A DNA stretch of 64,000 nucleotides from Paracoccus salsus (GCF_021556615.1 NZ_JAKGGD010000003.1:186001-250000), one strand, 5' to 3'. Counted from the stretch's first letter, positions 10,824 through 19,975 are shown. Translations and numbers: made by a program. The notes: generated from the letters alone by a model not told the origin.

Positions 10824-11405
10824 CTACCATATCCGCGGGGGGCGGTCCGGACGGGCCGCCCCTTCGCTGTCCAGCAGGTCGGCGACGGTGTCGATATCGG
10901 CCAGCAGCCCGTCTGCGGGAACCAGCGCCTCTGCCGGAAGGGCGCGGATCAGGGCGCCGGCGCCGCGGTCGCCGGTCAGCGCGGCAAGCCGGGGCAGCCA
11001 GCAGGCGGGAAAACACGCCGGAGGCATGACCGTTTCGCCGGCGCAACTTGCAGCCGGGCGGTCGTCGCGACAGGCCGCACGCACATGGTCCAGATGGATC
11101 GCGGTGACGAAAGGCATGTCGGCCAGCGCGATCAGCAACCGGTCGGGCGTTCCCGCGGCCTCGATGCCGGCACGCAGGCTGTCGGACTGCGTGCCGGGAT
11201 GGACCCGGACGATCAGGAAATCGTCCAGATGGGACACAAGCCGGGGATCGGTGATCACCGCAATGCGCCGGTCCAGCGATGCCAAGCGCATCGCCTGCGC
11301 CGCATGCGCGATCAGCGGCCGGCCACGCAGCATCGCCAGAAGCTTGTCGTCCACGCCGAAGCGCCGCGACGCCCCGGCGGCCAGCAGCAGCCCGGCGCGG
11401 ATCAT
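10824..11405 (-). CDS. MobA-like NTP transferase (molybdenum cofactor cytidylyl/guanylyltransferase family)
   Basis: A 193-residue MobA/MocA-type nucleotidyltransferase. It opens with the nucleotide-binding signature LLLAAGASRRFGVDDKLL and has a metal-binding ALADMPFVT motif. Enzymes of this group attach CMP or GMP to the molybdopterin cofactor. As the last gene of an operon with Mo-hydroxylase subunits and an XdhC-like factor, it most likely makes the cytosine dinucleotide cofactor for that enzyme. Its start overlaps the XdhC stop by 4 bp. A general MobA role is less likely given the context. Confidence 0.83.
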   Translation of the reverse strand: MIRAGLLLAAGASRRFGVDDKLLAMLRGRPLIAHAAQAMRLASLDRRIAVITDPRLVSHLDDFLIVRVHPGTQSDSLRAGIEAAGTPDRLLIALADMPFVTAIHLDHVRAACRDDRPAASCAGETVMPPACFPACWLPRLAALTGDRGAGALIRALPAEALVPADGLLADIDTVADLLDSEGAARPDRPPRIW

Positions 11406-12226
11406 CCGAATTCGGTCTGGTAGGCGGCTAGGATCTCGGTCAGCACCGAGGCCGCCAGCAGCTTTGGCTCGCGGACAGGCGCGACCACGCCGATCGGGCC
11501 GTGAAGACGCACAATCTGCGCCTCGGTCAGTCCGGCCTCGCGCAGGGCAGCAAGCCGCGCCAGCTGCGCGCGGCGCGATCCCAGGGCACCGACATAGAAC
11601 GCCGGCGACAGCAGCGCCGACCGAAGCGCGGGCAGTTCACGGTCATGGTCGTGAAACAGCGTGACAACTGCGGTCTGCGCGTCAGGCGGCGGCGTCTCGG
11701 GCCCGAGATGACAGGGCAGATCAAGCCCGCGCGCCATCGCGGCCAGCGCGGTCGCCTCGTCGCCCTCGCCGTGGACATGCAGTGCGCAAGGAGGCGGCAG
11801 GTCCAGCACGAACCCGTCATCCGACAACCCGGCGCGGCGCCGGTCGTCGCCGTGTGCATGGCCGGTTGCAAGATCAACCCGCCAGCCGCGCCGGGTGCGA
11901 TCCCGCCTGGCCTGCGCGATGGCTTTCAGCCAATCGGCGTCAGGATGACGGATCAGCGCGATCTCGACCGTTCCGCCGCACGGCAGGGGCAGATCGACCG
12001 GCCCCCCGGCACCATAGATCAGGCGCGTGACCGGGCCGGAGTGTTCCAGATGGGCCGCGATATCCGCATCGATGCAGCCCGCGCCAAGGCGGCCGACGCG
12101 GGCGCCGTCGGGCCACAGCGCCATCACCGCGCCGGGGCGCCGCGGGAACCCTCCCTCGGCCCGGATCAGCAGCGCCAGCGCGCCGTCCGGGCGCGTCGCC
12201 AGGGCGGCGAACGGATCGGTCATCAT
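11402..12226 (-). CDS. XdhC/CoxF family Mo-cofactor insertion factor
   Basis: A 274-residue XdhC-type protein. The N-terminal part has RRPGAVMALWPDGARVGRLGAGCIDADI, matching the XdhC/CoxI domain with its conserved cysteine. The C-terminal part has the Rossmann-like FYVGALGSRRAQLARLAAL and HGPIGV motifs. I start it at the ATG at 12226 because that codon overlaps the preceding ORF's stop (ATGA). XdhC proteins bind the molybdenum cofactor, promote its sulfuration and deliver it to hydroxylases. It sits between the Mo subunit genes and the cytidylyltransferase. Confidence 0.85.
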   Translation of the reverse strand: MMTDPFAALATRPDGALALLIRAEGGFPRRPGAVMALWPDGARVGRLGAGCIDADIAAHLEHSGPVTRLIYGAGGPVDLPLPCGGTVEIALIRHPDADWLKAIAQARRDRTRRGWRVDLATGHAHGDDRRRAGLSDDGFVLDLPPPCALHVHGEGDEATALAAMARGLDLPCHLGPETPPPDAQTAVVTLFHDHDRELPALRSALLSPAFYVGALGSRRAQLARLAALREAGLTEAQIVRLHGPIGVVAPVREPKLLAASVLTEILAAYQTEFG

Positions 12227-12480
12227 TCCGGACATCGTTGACCTGCCGCACCCCATTCCAGCATCGCATCGATCCGGGGTCGCTGATCGTGCGGCGGCGG
12301 CTGTCGGTCCCCGGCCGACCGATGCCTGCCATGCGACAGCACCTCGCAGACCCGTTGCCCTGCGGCAAGCCGGTCCTGCCGGCTGGCCATGCCATGCGCA
12401 GGCGGTGTCACGGTCGCGGGCCTGACATCGGCGCTGACGGGCGAGCCCGAGGCGACAGCAAGAGGAACGGCATGGGTCAT
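12223..12480 (-). CDS. Unknown 85-residue protein, coupled at both ends in the Mo-hydroxylase operon
   Basis: I do not recognise this protein. It begins MTHAVPLAVASGSPV and has two cysteines (QRVCEVL and QRCPE), no membrane segment, and is rich in R, P, A and H. Its ATG overlaps the stop of the Mo subunit gene by 3 bp, and its stop overlaps the ATG of the XdhC-like gene by 3 bp (ATGATGA region). This repeats the coupling seen at the other junctions of the operon. Without it there would be an unexplained gap of about 250 bp. The absence of a family match in my knowledge is the reason for moderate confidence. Confidence 0.5.
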   Translation of the reverse strand: MTHAVPLAVASGSPVSADVRPATVTPPAHGMASRQDRLAAGQRVCEVLSHGRHRSAGDRQPPPHDQRPRIDAMLEWGAAGQRCPE

Positions 12481-14738
12481 GCGAAGCGAACCCGCCCGGC
12501 CAGCGGCAGTTCCCGGATGCGTTGCCCGGTGGCTGCGAAGATCGCGTTCGAAAGCGCGGCGGCGGCGGGCGGCACGCCGGGCTCGCCCAGGCCACGCAGC
12601 GGACCGTTTTCCAGCAACCGGACCCTGATCTCGGGTGTCTGGTAGAGGCGCATCGCCTCGTAGGCGTGATAATTCGTCTGCAAGGGACGGTGATCGCGAT
12701 AGGTCAGTTCGCAATTCATCGCATGGCCAAGGCCGAACAACATCCCACCCGACAGCTGCGCCTCGGCGTTCACCGGGTCCAGAACGGTGCCGATATCGGC
12801 GACCGCGAAGCCGCGGTCGATCCGGATGCCGTCGTCGGTGTCGGTCACGTCGACCACCTGCGCGCAAGGGACGCCGAAGGACAGACAGAACGCCACGCCC
12901 CGCCCTTTGCCCGGGCCGATTTCCCGGCCAGTCCAGCCGGACAGATCGCGCAGTTCCTCAAGCACCCGACGCGAAACGTCGTGCCGGCAAAGCCGGATCA
13001 GCCCCTGCATCGGGTCGATGCCGCCTGCCGCAAACAGCTCGTCCAGGAACGCGCCGTGGAAAAAGCCGTTGCCAGAGGCCCCGACCGACCGCCAGCTGCT
13101 GACCGGAAACGTCTCGCGCGCCCGGTGGCCGGTGACACGATAGGCCGGGATCGCAAGGGGCTGATCGCCCGCTCCGGCGGTGATGGTGGCGTCGGGCCCC
13201 GGCGGCGCCATCCAGATGCGTCCGAACCACGAGGCTGTCACCGAAGGCGATGCGATCGCCAGTTCCATCGCCTGAACGCCGTCGCTGGTGGCCCGGCCGC
13301 GGCCCCGCGCAATCTGCGCCGGGCGGGGCTGTTCCTGCGCGAAATCCTCCTCGCGCGACCAGATCATCTTGACCGGCCGCCCGGGAACAGCCTGCGCGAT
13401 CTCGACGGCCTGAAGGATGAAGTCCAGTTCAAGCCGCCGTCCGAAGCTGCCGCCGATCATCTGGTTGTGCACGCGGATGCTGTCGCTGGACAGCCCGGTC
13501 AGGGCGGCGGCCTTAGAGACGACGAAATCCGGCACCTGCGTGCCCGCCCAGATATCGCAACCCGCCTCGGTCACGCGCACCGTGGCGTTCATCGGCTCCA
13601 GCGGCGCATGGGCCAGAAACGGTACGCGATACTCGGCCTCGATCACCTCTCCCTGGGCCAGGACCGCGCGGATATCGCCCTCGTCGCGCGGCCGGCTGTC
13701 GATGCGGCCTGTGTCCAGCGCCTCGGTCAGGCTGTCCCAGACCGTCTGCTGGTCGCCGGGTCCGTCTGGCAGGCGCCAGTCGATCCGCAGCGCATCCAGC
13801 GCCTGCATGGCGCGCCAGGTGTTGTCAGCGACGACCGCCATGCCGCCGCTGATCGGGATGACGGCATGGACCCCGCGCATCGCGCGCGCGTTCGTGGCAT
13901 CGACCTTTGCGATACCGCCTCCGGCCGGCGCGGCCCGGACAGAGGCGTAAAGCATGCCCTCAAGCGTCAGATCGATGCCGTAAACCTGCGTGCCGGTGGA
14001 CTTGGGCACGATGTCGGCGCGCAGCGTTTTCCTGCCCAGCAGCCGCCATTGCGAGGGCGCGCGCAGCACGACATCCTGCACCGGCGCGATGCCCGCTGCG
14101 GCGGCAGCCAGATCGGTGTAGGGAACGCGCCGCCCGTCAGGCAGGATCACGGCGCCGTCCTCGCTGTCGAGATCGGCGCGCGCAAGCCCTTCGCGGCGGG
14201 CAGCGGCCTCTTTCAGCGTCTCGCGCGCCACCGCTCCGGCCCGGCGCAGCTTGTCGAAGCCATCCGGGGCCGAGGACGATCCGCCGGTGATCTGCAAACC
14301 CAGCAATCGCGCCGGAATGTCCGCGGCGGCGCGCAGCGTCTCGGCCAGCCAGCCGTTGTCGGTCGGATCAAGCGGAAGGTTTTCCTGAAGCAGCGCGGTG
14401 TTGTAATAGGCCTTGCTGACCGGGCCCGGCACGATCCGGGCACGGGACGGGTCGATGTCCAGCTCTTCTGCGATCAGGGCAGCCTGCAACCAGCGTGTCC
14501 CCTGTCCCTTGTCGGCGCGCGGCGCCACCAGGGTGATGCCATCGCCATCAATCAGCACATAGGGGTTCAGTGCGGTCGTGCCCTCGGCCAGACGACGGTC
14601 CAGGCCACCGTCCAGACCCTCGGCGAAGGGATCGGGCAGCGGACGGGCATAGTGCCAGGCCCCGAAGGCCACGCCGCCCGCTATGGCGACCGACCCGATC
14701 AGAAAGCCGCGCCGCGCGATCCGCCCCGCCCGCGACAT
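12477..14738 (-). CDS. iorB: Molybdenum hydroxylase large subunit, isoquinoline 1-oxidoreductase beta type
   Basis: A 753-residue molybdopterin-binding subunit of the IorB/aldehyde oxidase group. The N terminus has a twin-arginine signal (ARRGFLIGS followed by a hydrophobic stretch), indicating folded export to the periplasm. Internal motifs include GGSFGRRLELDF and MIWSREEDF, and near the C terminus GLGEPGVPPAAAALSNA with the catalytic glutamate of xanthine-oxidase family enzymes. The ATG at 14738 overlaps the stop of the 2Fe-2S subunit by 4 bp. Substrate is unknown: homologues oxidise N-heterocycles or aldehydes. No cytochrome c partner gene is seen here. Confidence 0.85.
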   Translation of the reverse strand: MSRAGRIARRGFLIGSVAIAGGVAFGAWHYARPLPDPFAEGLDGGLDRRLAEGTTALNPYVLIDGDGITLVAPRADKGQGTRWLQAALIAEELDIDPSRARIVPGPVSKAYYNTALLQENLPLDPTDNGWLAETLRAAADIPARLLGLQITGGSSSAPDGFDKLRRAGAVARETLKEAAARREGLARADLDSEDGAVILPDGRRVPYTDLAAAAAGIAPVQDVVLRAPSQWRLLGRKTLRADIVPKSTGTQVYGIDLTLEGMLYASVRAAPAGGGIAKVDATNARAMRGVHAVIPISGGMAVVADNTWRAMQALDALRIDWRLPDGPGDQQTVWDSLTEALDTGRIDSRPRDEGDIRAVLAQGEVIEAEYRVPFLAHAPLEPMNATVRVTEAGCDIWAGTQVPDFVVSKAAALTGLSSDSIRVHNQMIGGSFGRRLELDFILQAVEIAQAVPGRPVKMIWSREEDFAQEQPRPAQIARGRGRATSDGVQAMELAIASPSVTASWFGRIWMAPPGPDATITAGAGDQPLAIPAYRVTGHRARETFPVSSWRSVGASGNGFFHGAFLDELFAAGGIDPMQGLIRLCRHDVSRRVLEELRDLSGWTGREIGPGKGRGVAFCLSFGVPCAQVVDVTDTDDGIRIDRGFAVADIGTVLDPVNAEAQLSGGMLFGLGHAMNCELTYRDHRPLQTNYHAYEAMRLYQTPEIRVRLLENGPLRGLGEPGVPPAAAALSNAIFAATGQRIRELPLAGRVRFA

Positions 14739-15196
14739 CAGCCGGGCGCCAGACGTTGCGCGGCGTCGTGGATGGCGGCGCGAATGCGCGGATAGGTGGC
14801 GCAGCGGCACAAATGGGCCGACATCACGCTGTCGACATGATCATCCGTGGGTGCCCCGTCCAGCGCCAGCAGCGCAGCCGCGGCCATGATCTGGCCGGAC
14901 TGGCAATAGCCGCATTGGGCGACCTGATGATCGATCCACGCAGCCTGCACGGGATGGGGCGCGTCAGGCGTACCCAGCCCCTCGATCGTGGTGATCTCGC
15001 CCTCGACATCCTGCAACGCCAGCTGGCAGGATCGCACCGCCATGCCGTCCATCTGCACGGTGCAAGCCCCGCACAGCGCGATGCCGCAGCCGTATTTCGT
15101 TCCGGTCAGGCCAAGAATGTCGCGCAACACCCACAGAAGCGGCATGTCCGGCTCGGCATCGATATCGTGGCTTGCGCCGTTGACGATCAGTTGCAT
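14738..15196 (-). CDS. iorA: [2Fe-2S] subunit of the molybdenum hydroxylase
   Basis: A 152-residue two-cluster iron-sulfur protein. The plant-ferredoxin type cluster uses Cys37, Cys42, Cys45 and Cys57 ([16 protein letters not shown]). The all-alpha C-terminal cluster uses QCGYC (95 and 98) and HLCRC (130 and 132). It passes electrons from the molybdenum site in IorB to an external acceptor. It has no signal peptide of its own, so co-export with the Tat-tagged large subunit is likely. It is the first gene of a five-gene minus-strand operon whose members all overlap. Confidence 0.9.
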   Translation of the reverse strand: MQLIVNGASHDIDAEPDMPLLWVLRDILGLTGTKYGCGIALCGACTVQMDGMAVRSCQLALQDVEGEITTIEGLGTPDAPHPVQAAWIDHQVAQCGYCQSGQIMAAAALLALDGAPTDDHVDSVMSAHLCRCATYPRIRAAIHDAAQRLAPG

Positions 15197-15268
15197 GACC
15201 GCAAGCTATGCAAGCCGCCGGCCCGCCGCAAGCGGCATGGACGGGCGGGCGGACCCGTATACGACGAA

Positions 15269-15295
15269 AAGGCCGCTGCCCGATGGCGCGGCCTT
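15269..15295 (-). terminator. Intrinsic terminator after rpmG
   Basis: Read on the minus strand, AAGGCCGC and GCGGCCTT form an 8-bp stem around an 11-base loop, followed by TTCGT. It starts 24 bp downstream of the rpmG stop. Confidence 0.7.
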
Positions 15296-15319
15296 CGTAT
15301 CCGTCAGGACAGGCAGATC

Positions 15320-15487
15320 CTACTTGATCTTGCCTTCCTTGTATTCGACATGCTGACGCAGGACCGGATCGTATTTGCGGACGGTCATCTTTTCAGTCAT
15401 CGTGCGGGCGTTCTTCTTGGTCACGTAGAAATGACCGGTCCCGGCCGTCGAGTTCAGCCGGATCTTGATGGTCGTCGGCTTCGCCAT
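15320..15487 (-). CDS. rpmG: 50S ribosomal protein L33
   Basis: A 55-residue protein starting [20 protein letters not shown] and continuing [21 protein letters not shown], the textbook L33 sequence for alphaproteobacteria. The zinc-binding cysteines of the C+ form are absent, so this is the zinc-independent C- form. The open frame continues upstream but the conserved MAKPT start defines the gene. It has its own terminator and is transcribed alone. Confidence 0.97.
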   Translation of the reverse strand: MAKPTTIKIRLNSTAGTGHFYVTKKNARTMTEKMTVRKYDPVLRQHVEYKEGKIK

Positions 15488-15640
15488 GGTCTTCGCTCCT
15501 GCTTCGGGGAAAGTCGCGCGTTGCGAAGCCCCGTGGAATTCGTTTCGAGCCCGCCTTGTATCCGCGAGCCACATGGAGTCAACCGCGAATCGCGTAAAAT
15601 CGCGGCGTTTTCCAATGCGCATGGCAGCCATGCAGATAGC

Positions 15641-16019
15641 GCGCGGAGGGCCTGTAAGCCGGATTCTGTCATCCGGGCCGAAGCCCGGACGGATGACCAT
15701 TCCTCTTGCCCGGCCGTTACCGGCCGGGTCCAGCTGCCTACCCGGACCTGCTGGGGCAAGGCGGCCCCGCGGGTTTCCCCGCACGCGGTCCCTATTCGGC
15801 ATTGCTCCCGGTGGGGCTTGCCATGCGGGGTCTGTTGCCAGCCCCCCGGTGGGCTCTTACCCCACCGTTTCACCCTTACCCGTGCGGACACGGGCGGTCT
15901 GTTCTCTGTGGCGCTTTCCCTGGGGTTGCCCCCGCCGGGCGTTACCCGGCACCGTCGCCTCATGGAGTCCGGACTTTCCTCGACGAATTCCTCCGCCGCG
16001 GCCATCCGGCCCTCCGCGC
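15641..16019 (-). ncRNA. rnpB: RNase P RNA (bacterial class A)
   Basis: On the minus strand the conserved 5' core GAGGAAAGTCCGGACTCC (about 15962-15979) and the 3' core CAGAATCCGGCTTACAG (about 15650-15667) are both present about 300 nt apart. The ends GCGCGGAGGGCC (16019-16008) and GGCCCTCCGCGC (15652-15641) are perfectly complementary over 12 bp and form helix P1, which sets the boundaries. A length of about 379 nt is normal for alphaproteobacteria. It is the catalytic RNA that matures tRNA 5' ends. Confidence 0.95.
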
Positions 16020-16097
16020 AATGCCGATATGGCCGGGATGGTCGGCGCGGTCAATGGGGGCGCGGCCGCGGGACTGATTTCGCCAGAGCCGGCGAGG

Positions 16098-16760
16098 TCA
16101 GGCGGGAAGCCGGGCGGGACGCCGGGCGGTGGCGGCCAGTGCCGCCGCACGGCGGCGGTCCTCGGCCTCTTCGGGACCGCGGCCCCAAGGGCGGAATCTG
16201 AGGCGAAAGGCGGACAGGCGGGCTTGGGGATCGGCCGGCGGATAGCCGATCGCGTCGAGGCTTTCGGCCAGCGGCAGGTCCGGACCCGCGACGGGCCAAG
16301 ACGCAAGACCCTGCCGGGCAAGACGTTCCCAATCAAAGCGCGGTCCCGGGTCGAACTTGCGGCCCGGCGCCATGTCGGAATGGCCGATCACCCCGTCCGC
16401 TCCGATCCGCCAACGGGCCATGATCCCGGCCAGCAGAGCGACCAGCGCATCCATCTGCGCGGCGGTGAAGGGCCGGTCGCCAGGATTCACGATCTCGATG
16501 CCGATGCTGCGGGAATTCACGTCATCGCGGCCCCGCCATGCGCCCGCGCCGGCATGCCAGGCCCGTCGGTCCTCGGGGACCAGCGGCTCCGTCCGGCCGT
16601 CTTCGCCCACCAGCCAGTGGGCGCTGACCTCGGCCTGCGGATCGCATAGCCGGGCCCGGGCCGAGGCGGCGTCTTCCATGCCGGTATAGTGGAGGACAAT
16701 CAGTTCGGGACGCTGACCGCGCCGGTCGCCGTGGTTCGGGCTGGCGTAGCTGCCGCTCAA
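16098..16760 (-). CDS. N-acetylmuramoyl-L-alanine amidase, AmpD type
   Basis: A 220-residue amidase_2 domain protein. Zinc ligands are visible in LIVLHYTG and in the later GHSDMAPGRKFDPGP, with GIEIVNPG between them, all typical of AmpD-like 1,6-anhydro-muropeptide amidases. No signal peptide is seen, which fits a cytosolic role in cell-wall recycling. Its start overlaps the stop of the upstream lipoprotein gene by 4 bp. AmpD proper is one option; a related recycling or phage-type amidase is not excluded. Confidence 0.87.
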   Translation of the reverse strand: MSGSYASPNHGDRRGQRPELIVLHYTGMEDAASARARLCDPQAEVSAHWLVGEDGRTEPLVPEDRRAWHAGAGAWRGRDDVNSRSIGIEIVNPGDRPFTAAQMDALVALLAGIMARWRIGADGVIGHSDMAPGRKFDPGPRFDWERLARQGLASWPVAGPDLPLAESLDAIGYPPADPQARLSAFRLRFRPWGRGPEEAEDRRRAAALAATARRPARLPA

Positions 16761-17353
16761 GGCAGGGACTGGCGGAACGGCGCTGGGTCCCAGCCACAGA
16801 CGAAACCATCGCCGTCGGGATCCATGCCGCGCGGGTCCCGGCGCGGGCCGCCAGCCGCCAGGAATGCCGTCTGAGCGGCATCGGCACTGGCATACCCCGC
16901 GCAGATGCGGCTGACCTGCCCGGCCGGAACGCGTGCGCGGCTGTAAACCGCCGTGCCGGGTGCGTGCTCAACGGTGAAGGCATAGCGCACCAGCACCGGG
17001 GTCGATCCCGGATAAGGCCCGACCCCGGCCCTCGGCAGCGTGTCGTCAGCAACGCTGCTGCCTGAAGAGGGCGAGGTGGTGGTCGGGGTCCTGGTCGTCC
17101 GGACGCGCCGCACACCCATCGTCGCAGGCACCGGCACCGGGCTGGCGCCGGCGATCTGTTCGGGGGTGGGCGCCTGCGCGGGCAGCACGATCGGGATGAT
17201 TTGCGAGGTCGCGCCGCCGGTTGTCAGCGCCGCTTCGCGCGCGACCAGATATTCGCCATAGCGCGTCCCACCGAACTGGTAGTTCGGGTTCAAGCCCTGA
17301 TGTTCGCCGCAGCCAGCCAGCGCCAGCATCGAAATCAACAACCAGCCGCGCAT
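16757..17353 (-). CDS. Excalibur-like lipoprotein of unknown function
   Basis: A 198-residue protein starting MRGWLLISMLALAGCGEHQG, a clear lipoprotein signal with lipobox LAGC. A Pro/Thr/Ser-rich middle (RTTRTPTTTSPSSGSS) looks like a flexible linker. The C terminus has ICAGYASADAAQTAF and ends DPDGDGFVCGWDPAPFR, which resembles the calcium-binding-like excalibur motif. The ATG at 17353 is chosen because it creates the signal peptide; an in-frame TTG at 17416 would overlap gatA. Coupling to the amidase gene hints at a cell-envelope role. Confidence 0.75.
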   Translation of the reverse strand: MRGWLLISMLALAGCGEHQGLNPNYQFGGTRYGEYLVAREAALTTGGATSQIIPIVLPAQAPTPEQIAGASPVPVPATMGVRRVRTTRTPTTTSPSSGSSVADDTLPRAGVGPYPGSTPVLVRYAFTVEHAPGTAVYSRARVPAGQVSRICAGYASADAAQTAFLAAGGPRRDPRGMDPDGDGFVCGWDPAPFRQSLP

Positions 17354-17387
17354 CCTGCCCCCGTCGCGTTGTCCATCTGGCGGCAGC

Positions 17388-18872
17388 CTACCACCAGCGT
17401 TCAGGCTTGGCCACAAATCCCGCCGCGCGTTCCAGGACCATCGCCTGGTTCATCAGATCGCCCTCTTCGAAGGGTCGGCCGATCAGTTGCAGCCCCAGCG
17501 GCAGTCCCTGCCGATCCTGCCCGACCGGCACCGAAATCCCCGGCAGGCCGGCAAGGTTCAGCGTGACGGTGAACACGTCCTGCAGATACATCTGAACCGG
17601 ATCGGCGTTGTCCATTGCCCCCAGCGGGAATGCCGCCGAAGGGGTCGTCGGGGCGAGGATCGCATCGACGCCATCCGCATAGGCGTTGTCGAAATCGCGC
17701 TTGATCAGCGCGCGGACCTTGCGGGCGCGATTGTAATAGGCGTCATAGAAGCCGGCAGACAGCACATAGGTGCCGATCATGATGCGACGCTGCACCTCGG
17801 GGCCAAAGCCCTCGGCGCGGGTCTTTTCGTACATCTCGACGATGCCGTCGCCCTGTCCCAGTCGCGCGCGACGGCCATAGCGCACCCCGTCGTACCGGGC
17901 CAGATTCGACGATGCCTCGGCCGGCGCGATCACATAATAGGCGGGCAGCGCGTATTTCGTGTGCGGCAGGCTGATATCCACGATCTCGGCCCCGGCGTCC
18001 CGCAGCATGTCGGCGCCCATTTGCCACAGCGATGCGATGTCGTCGGGCATCCCCTCGATGCGGTATTCGCGTGGAATCCCGATCTTCTTGCCGCGAATGT
18101 CACCGGTCAGCAGCGCTTCGTAATCCGGCACGGGAAAATCGGCGCTGGTCGAGTCCTGCGGATCGACGGACGCCATCGCGCCCAGCATGATGGCCGCATC
18201 GCGCACCGTCTTGGTCATCGGACCCGCCTGATCCAGCGAGCTGGCATAGGCGATCACCCCCCAGCGGCTGACCCGGCCATAGGTCGGCCGCAAGCCGACC
18301 GTGCCGGTGAAGGCCGCAGGCTGACGGATCGAGCCGCCGGTATCGGTGCCGGTCGCCGCCAGACACAGATCGGCGGCCACAGCCGCCGCCGATCCGCCCG
18401 AGGACCCGCCCGGCGTCAATTCCTGACCGTCCGCACCCTTCCACGGGTTGACCACCCGGCCATAGCAGCTGGCCTCGTTGGTAGAGCCCATCGCGAACTC
18501 ATCCTGGTTCAGCTTGCCCAGCATCACGGCGCCAGCATCCCAGAGGTTCCGTGTGACGGTCGATTCGTATTCGGGCGTGAAGCCTTCAAGGATCCTGCTG
18601 GCGGCCTGCGCCGGTACGCCCTTCACGCAGAAGACGTCCTTGATGCCGACCGGAATGCCGGTCATCGGTGCGGCCTCGCCGGTCCTGAGCCGCCGATCGG
18701 CGGCCTCGGCCATCTGACGCGCCATCTGGGGGGTATGGTGCACGAAAGCGTTCAGCGCGCCCGCCGCGTCGATCGCCGACAGACAGGCCTCGGTCAGGTC
18801 CACCGAAGTCAGGTCGCCGCTGGCCAGCGCGTCGCGCGCCTCGGCAATGGTCAGTCTGTTCAGTTCGCTCAT
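17388..18872 (-). CDS. gatA: Asp-tRNA(Asn)/Glu-tRNA(Gln) amidotransferase subunit A
   Basis: A 494-residue amidase-signature protein. It has the Ser-cis-Ser-Lys machinery in [11 protein letters not shown] (lysine) and [15 protein letters not shown], then [16 protein letters not shown] and [21 protein letters not shown]. GatA releases ammonia from glutamine to convert Glu-tRNA(Gln) or Asp-tRNA(Asn) into the amidated form. Length is normal. It overlaps gatC by 4 bp. gatB is not in this window. Confidence 0.96.
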   Translation of the reverse strand: MSELNRLTIAEARDALASGDLTSVDLTEACLSAIDAAGALNAFVHHTPQMARQMAEAADRRLRTGEAAPMTGIPVGIKDVFCVKGVPAQAASRILEGFTPEYESTVTRNLWDAGAVMLGKLNQDEFAMGSTNEASCYGRVVNPWKGADGQELTPGGSSGGSAAAVAADLCLAATGTDTGGSIRQPAAFTGTVGLRPTYGRVSRWGVIAYASSLDQAGPMTKTVRDAAIMLGAMASVDPQDSTSADFPVPDYEALLTGDIRGKKIGIPREYRIEGMPDDIASLWQMGADMLRDAGAEIVDISLPHTKYALPAYYVIAPAEASSNLARYDGVRYGRRARLGQGDGIVEMYEKTRAEGFGPEVQRRIMIGTYVLSAGFYDAYYNRARKVRALIKRDFDNAYADGVDAILAPTTPSAAFPLGAMDNADPVQMYLQDVFTVTLNLAGLPGISVPVGQDRQGLPLGLQLIGRPFEEGDLMNQAMVLERAAGFVAKPERWW

Positions 18873-19156
18873 TCCACCACCTTCGGCACCGCAAAGAAGC
18901 CTTCGCGCGCGTCGGGCGCGTTCGAGAGGATCTTGTCCTGCATCCCGCCGCTGGTCACGACATCCTCGCGCCGCTTCAGTCGCATGGGCGTCACGCCGGT
19001 CATCGGCTCGATGCCGTCGACATCGACCTCGTTCAACTGCTCCATGAAATGCAGGATTCCGCTCAGTTCGCGGGCAAGCGCGGGAAGCTGCGCGTCAACG
19101 ACCGCGATGCGCGCCAGATGGGCGACCTTGCGGGCCTCGTCCTCGGTGATCGACAT
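18869..19156 (-). CDS. gatC: Asp-tRNA(Asn)/Glu-tRNA(Gln) amidotransferase subunit C
   Basis: A 95-residue protein starting [19 protein letters not shown] and ending in the conserved [12 protein letters not shown]. GatC is the small subunit that wraps around GatA and supports complex assembly. The ATG at 19156 has AAAGGAA upstream. The longer open frame beyond it shows no GatC similarity. Confidence 0.95.
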   Translation of the reverse strand: MSITEDEARKVAHLARIAVVDAQLPALARELSGILHFMEQLNEVDVDGIEPMTGVTPMRLKRREDVVTSGGMQDKILSNAPDAREGFFAVPKVVE

Positions 19157-19642
19157 GACATTTCCTTTCATTCGCGCGCGGTCTACAACCCCGCGCGCGA
19201 CGCTGCAAGAAGCCCGCCGCCCGCAACGAGTGCGCGCGCCGCCGGCGCTGTCGTTCCTGCCGCCGGCGCGGGCGTGACAGTCGCGGCTCCGGCACGCCGT
19301 CGGCAGCTCATCGCAGCCCATATCCGGCGCGGGATCGAGCGGCTGAACCATCATGCCCTGTTTTCCGCGATGCTGCCGGCAACCTGTCCCCGGTCGGTTG
19401 CGTCCTGACGCAGGAGATGGGCCGAGGCGCGAAACGCGATGCAGGCCGGGTGCGGCTGGCGGACCGTGCGAACGCCCCTCAACCTGCCTCTCCGGCTTGC
19501 TGCGCAAGGGCGGCCGGGGCATTGAAAACAGGGCCGCGCCCGCATCGAAAAAATTGCGCCGATGCCCAAAAATTTCCCTTGCGCCCATGAGACGCTTTGC
19601 CTAAACACCGCCCCACGCCGCCGGCCAGACGGGCTGCGCCGT
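19157..19642. other. Non-coding interval between gatC and tRNA-Glu
   Basis: About 490 bp without a convincing gene. Short open frames on both strands lack recognisable domains and good starts. It should contain the gatCA promoter at its left end and the tRNA promoter at its right end. Confidence 0.5.
19579..19607 (+). promoter_or_regulatory. Sigma-70-like promoter of tRNA-Glu
   Basis: TTGCGC and TAAACA hexamers are separated by exactly 17 bases and lie 35 bp upstream of the mature tRNA 5' end, in a locally AT-richer stretch. The spacing and position fit a housekeeping promoter. Confidence 0.5.
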
Positions 19643-19717
19643 GGCCCGTTCGTCTATCGGTTAGGACGCCAGGTTTTCAACCTGGAAAGAGGGGTTCGAT
19701 TCCCCTACGGGCTGCCA
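19643..19717 (+). tRNA. tRNA-Glu (anticodon UUC)
   Basis: A 75-nt cloverleaf. The acceptor stem pairs GGCCCGT with ACGGGCT, the anticodon stem CCAGG/CCTGG holds loop TTTTCAA with anticodon TTC, and the T arm is GGGGTTCGATTCCCC. The 3' CCA is encoded. Its product is the substrate class used by the neighbouring GatCA amidotransferase system, though that neighbourhood may be coincidental. The 3' end is a typical integration target. Confidence 0.96.
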
Positions 19718-19790
19718 ATTCTCCCCAGAAATGTGTTCCACGCCATTTCAGAGGGGAGAAAGTTGTTTAAAATCAATCTCTCCAAAATCC

Positions 19791-19820
19791 ATGCGTCCAG
19801 ATGCGTCCCTATGCATCCAC
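19791..19820 (+). repeat. Three tandem 10-bp repeats downstream of tRNA-Glu
   Basis: ATGCGTCCAG, ATGCGTCCCT and ATGCATCCAC follow one another directly, sharing ATGC(G/A)TCC. They lie 74 bp past the tRNA in an unusually AT-rich segment (about 19718-19850). They could be integrase arm-type sites left from an integrative element; this is inference, since no integrase gene is present. Confidence 0.5.
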
Positions 19821-19975
19821 GCGATGTTGGTATCAAATGACTGCAGCGCCTTCCTGACCGAACCGCCATGACCCTGACCCCTTCACGTCTTGCACGTCCC
19901 TGACAATGGACCGGCCGCGGTCGATCGGTTAACACTTGTCCGGCAGCGTTCACTCAAATCGGCGGATCGACCCTC

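Noticed and set aside
12522..14795. A 757-codon plus-strand frame opposite iorB
   Set aside because: Shadow of a clear molybdenum hydroxylase gene; low-complexity, no domain, no sensible start.
19718..19975. Possible integrase gene after tRNA-Glu
   Set aside because: No frame of useful length or integrase motif exists; only repeats and AT-rich DNA remain.
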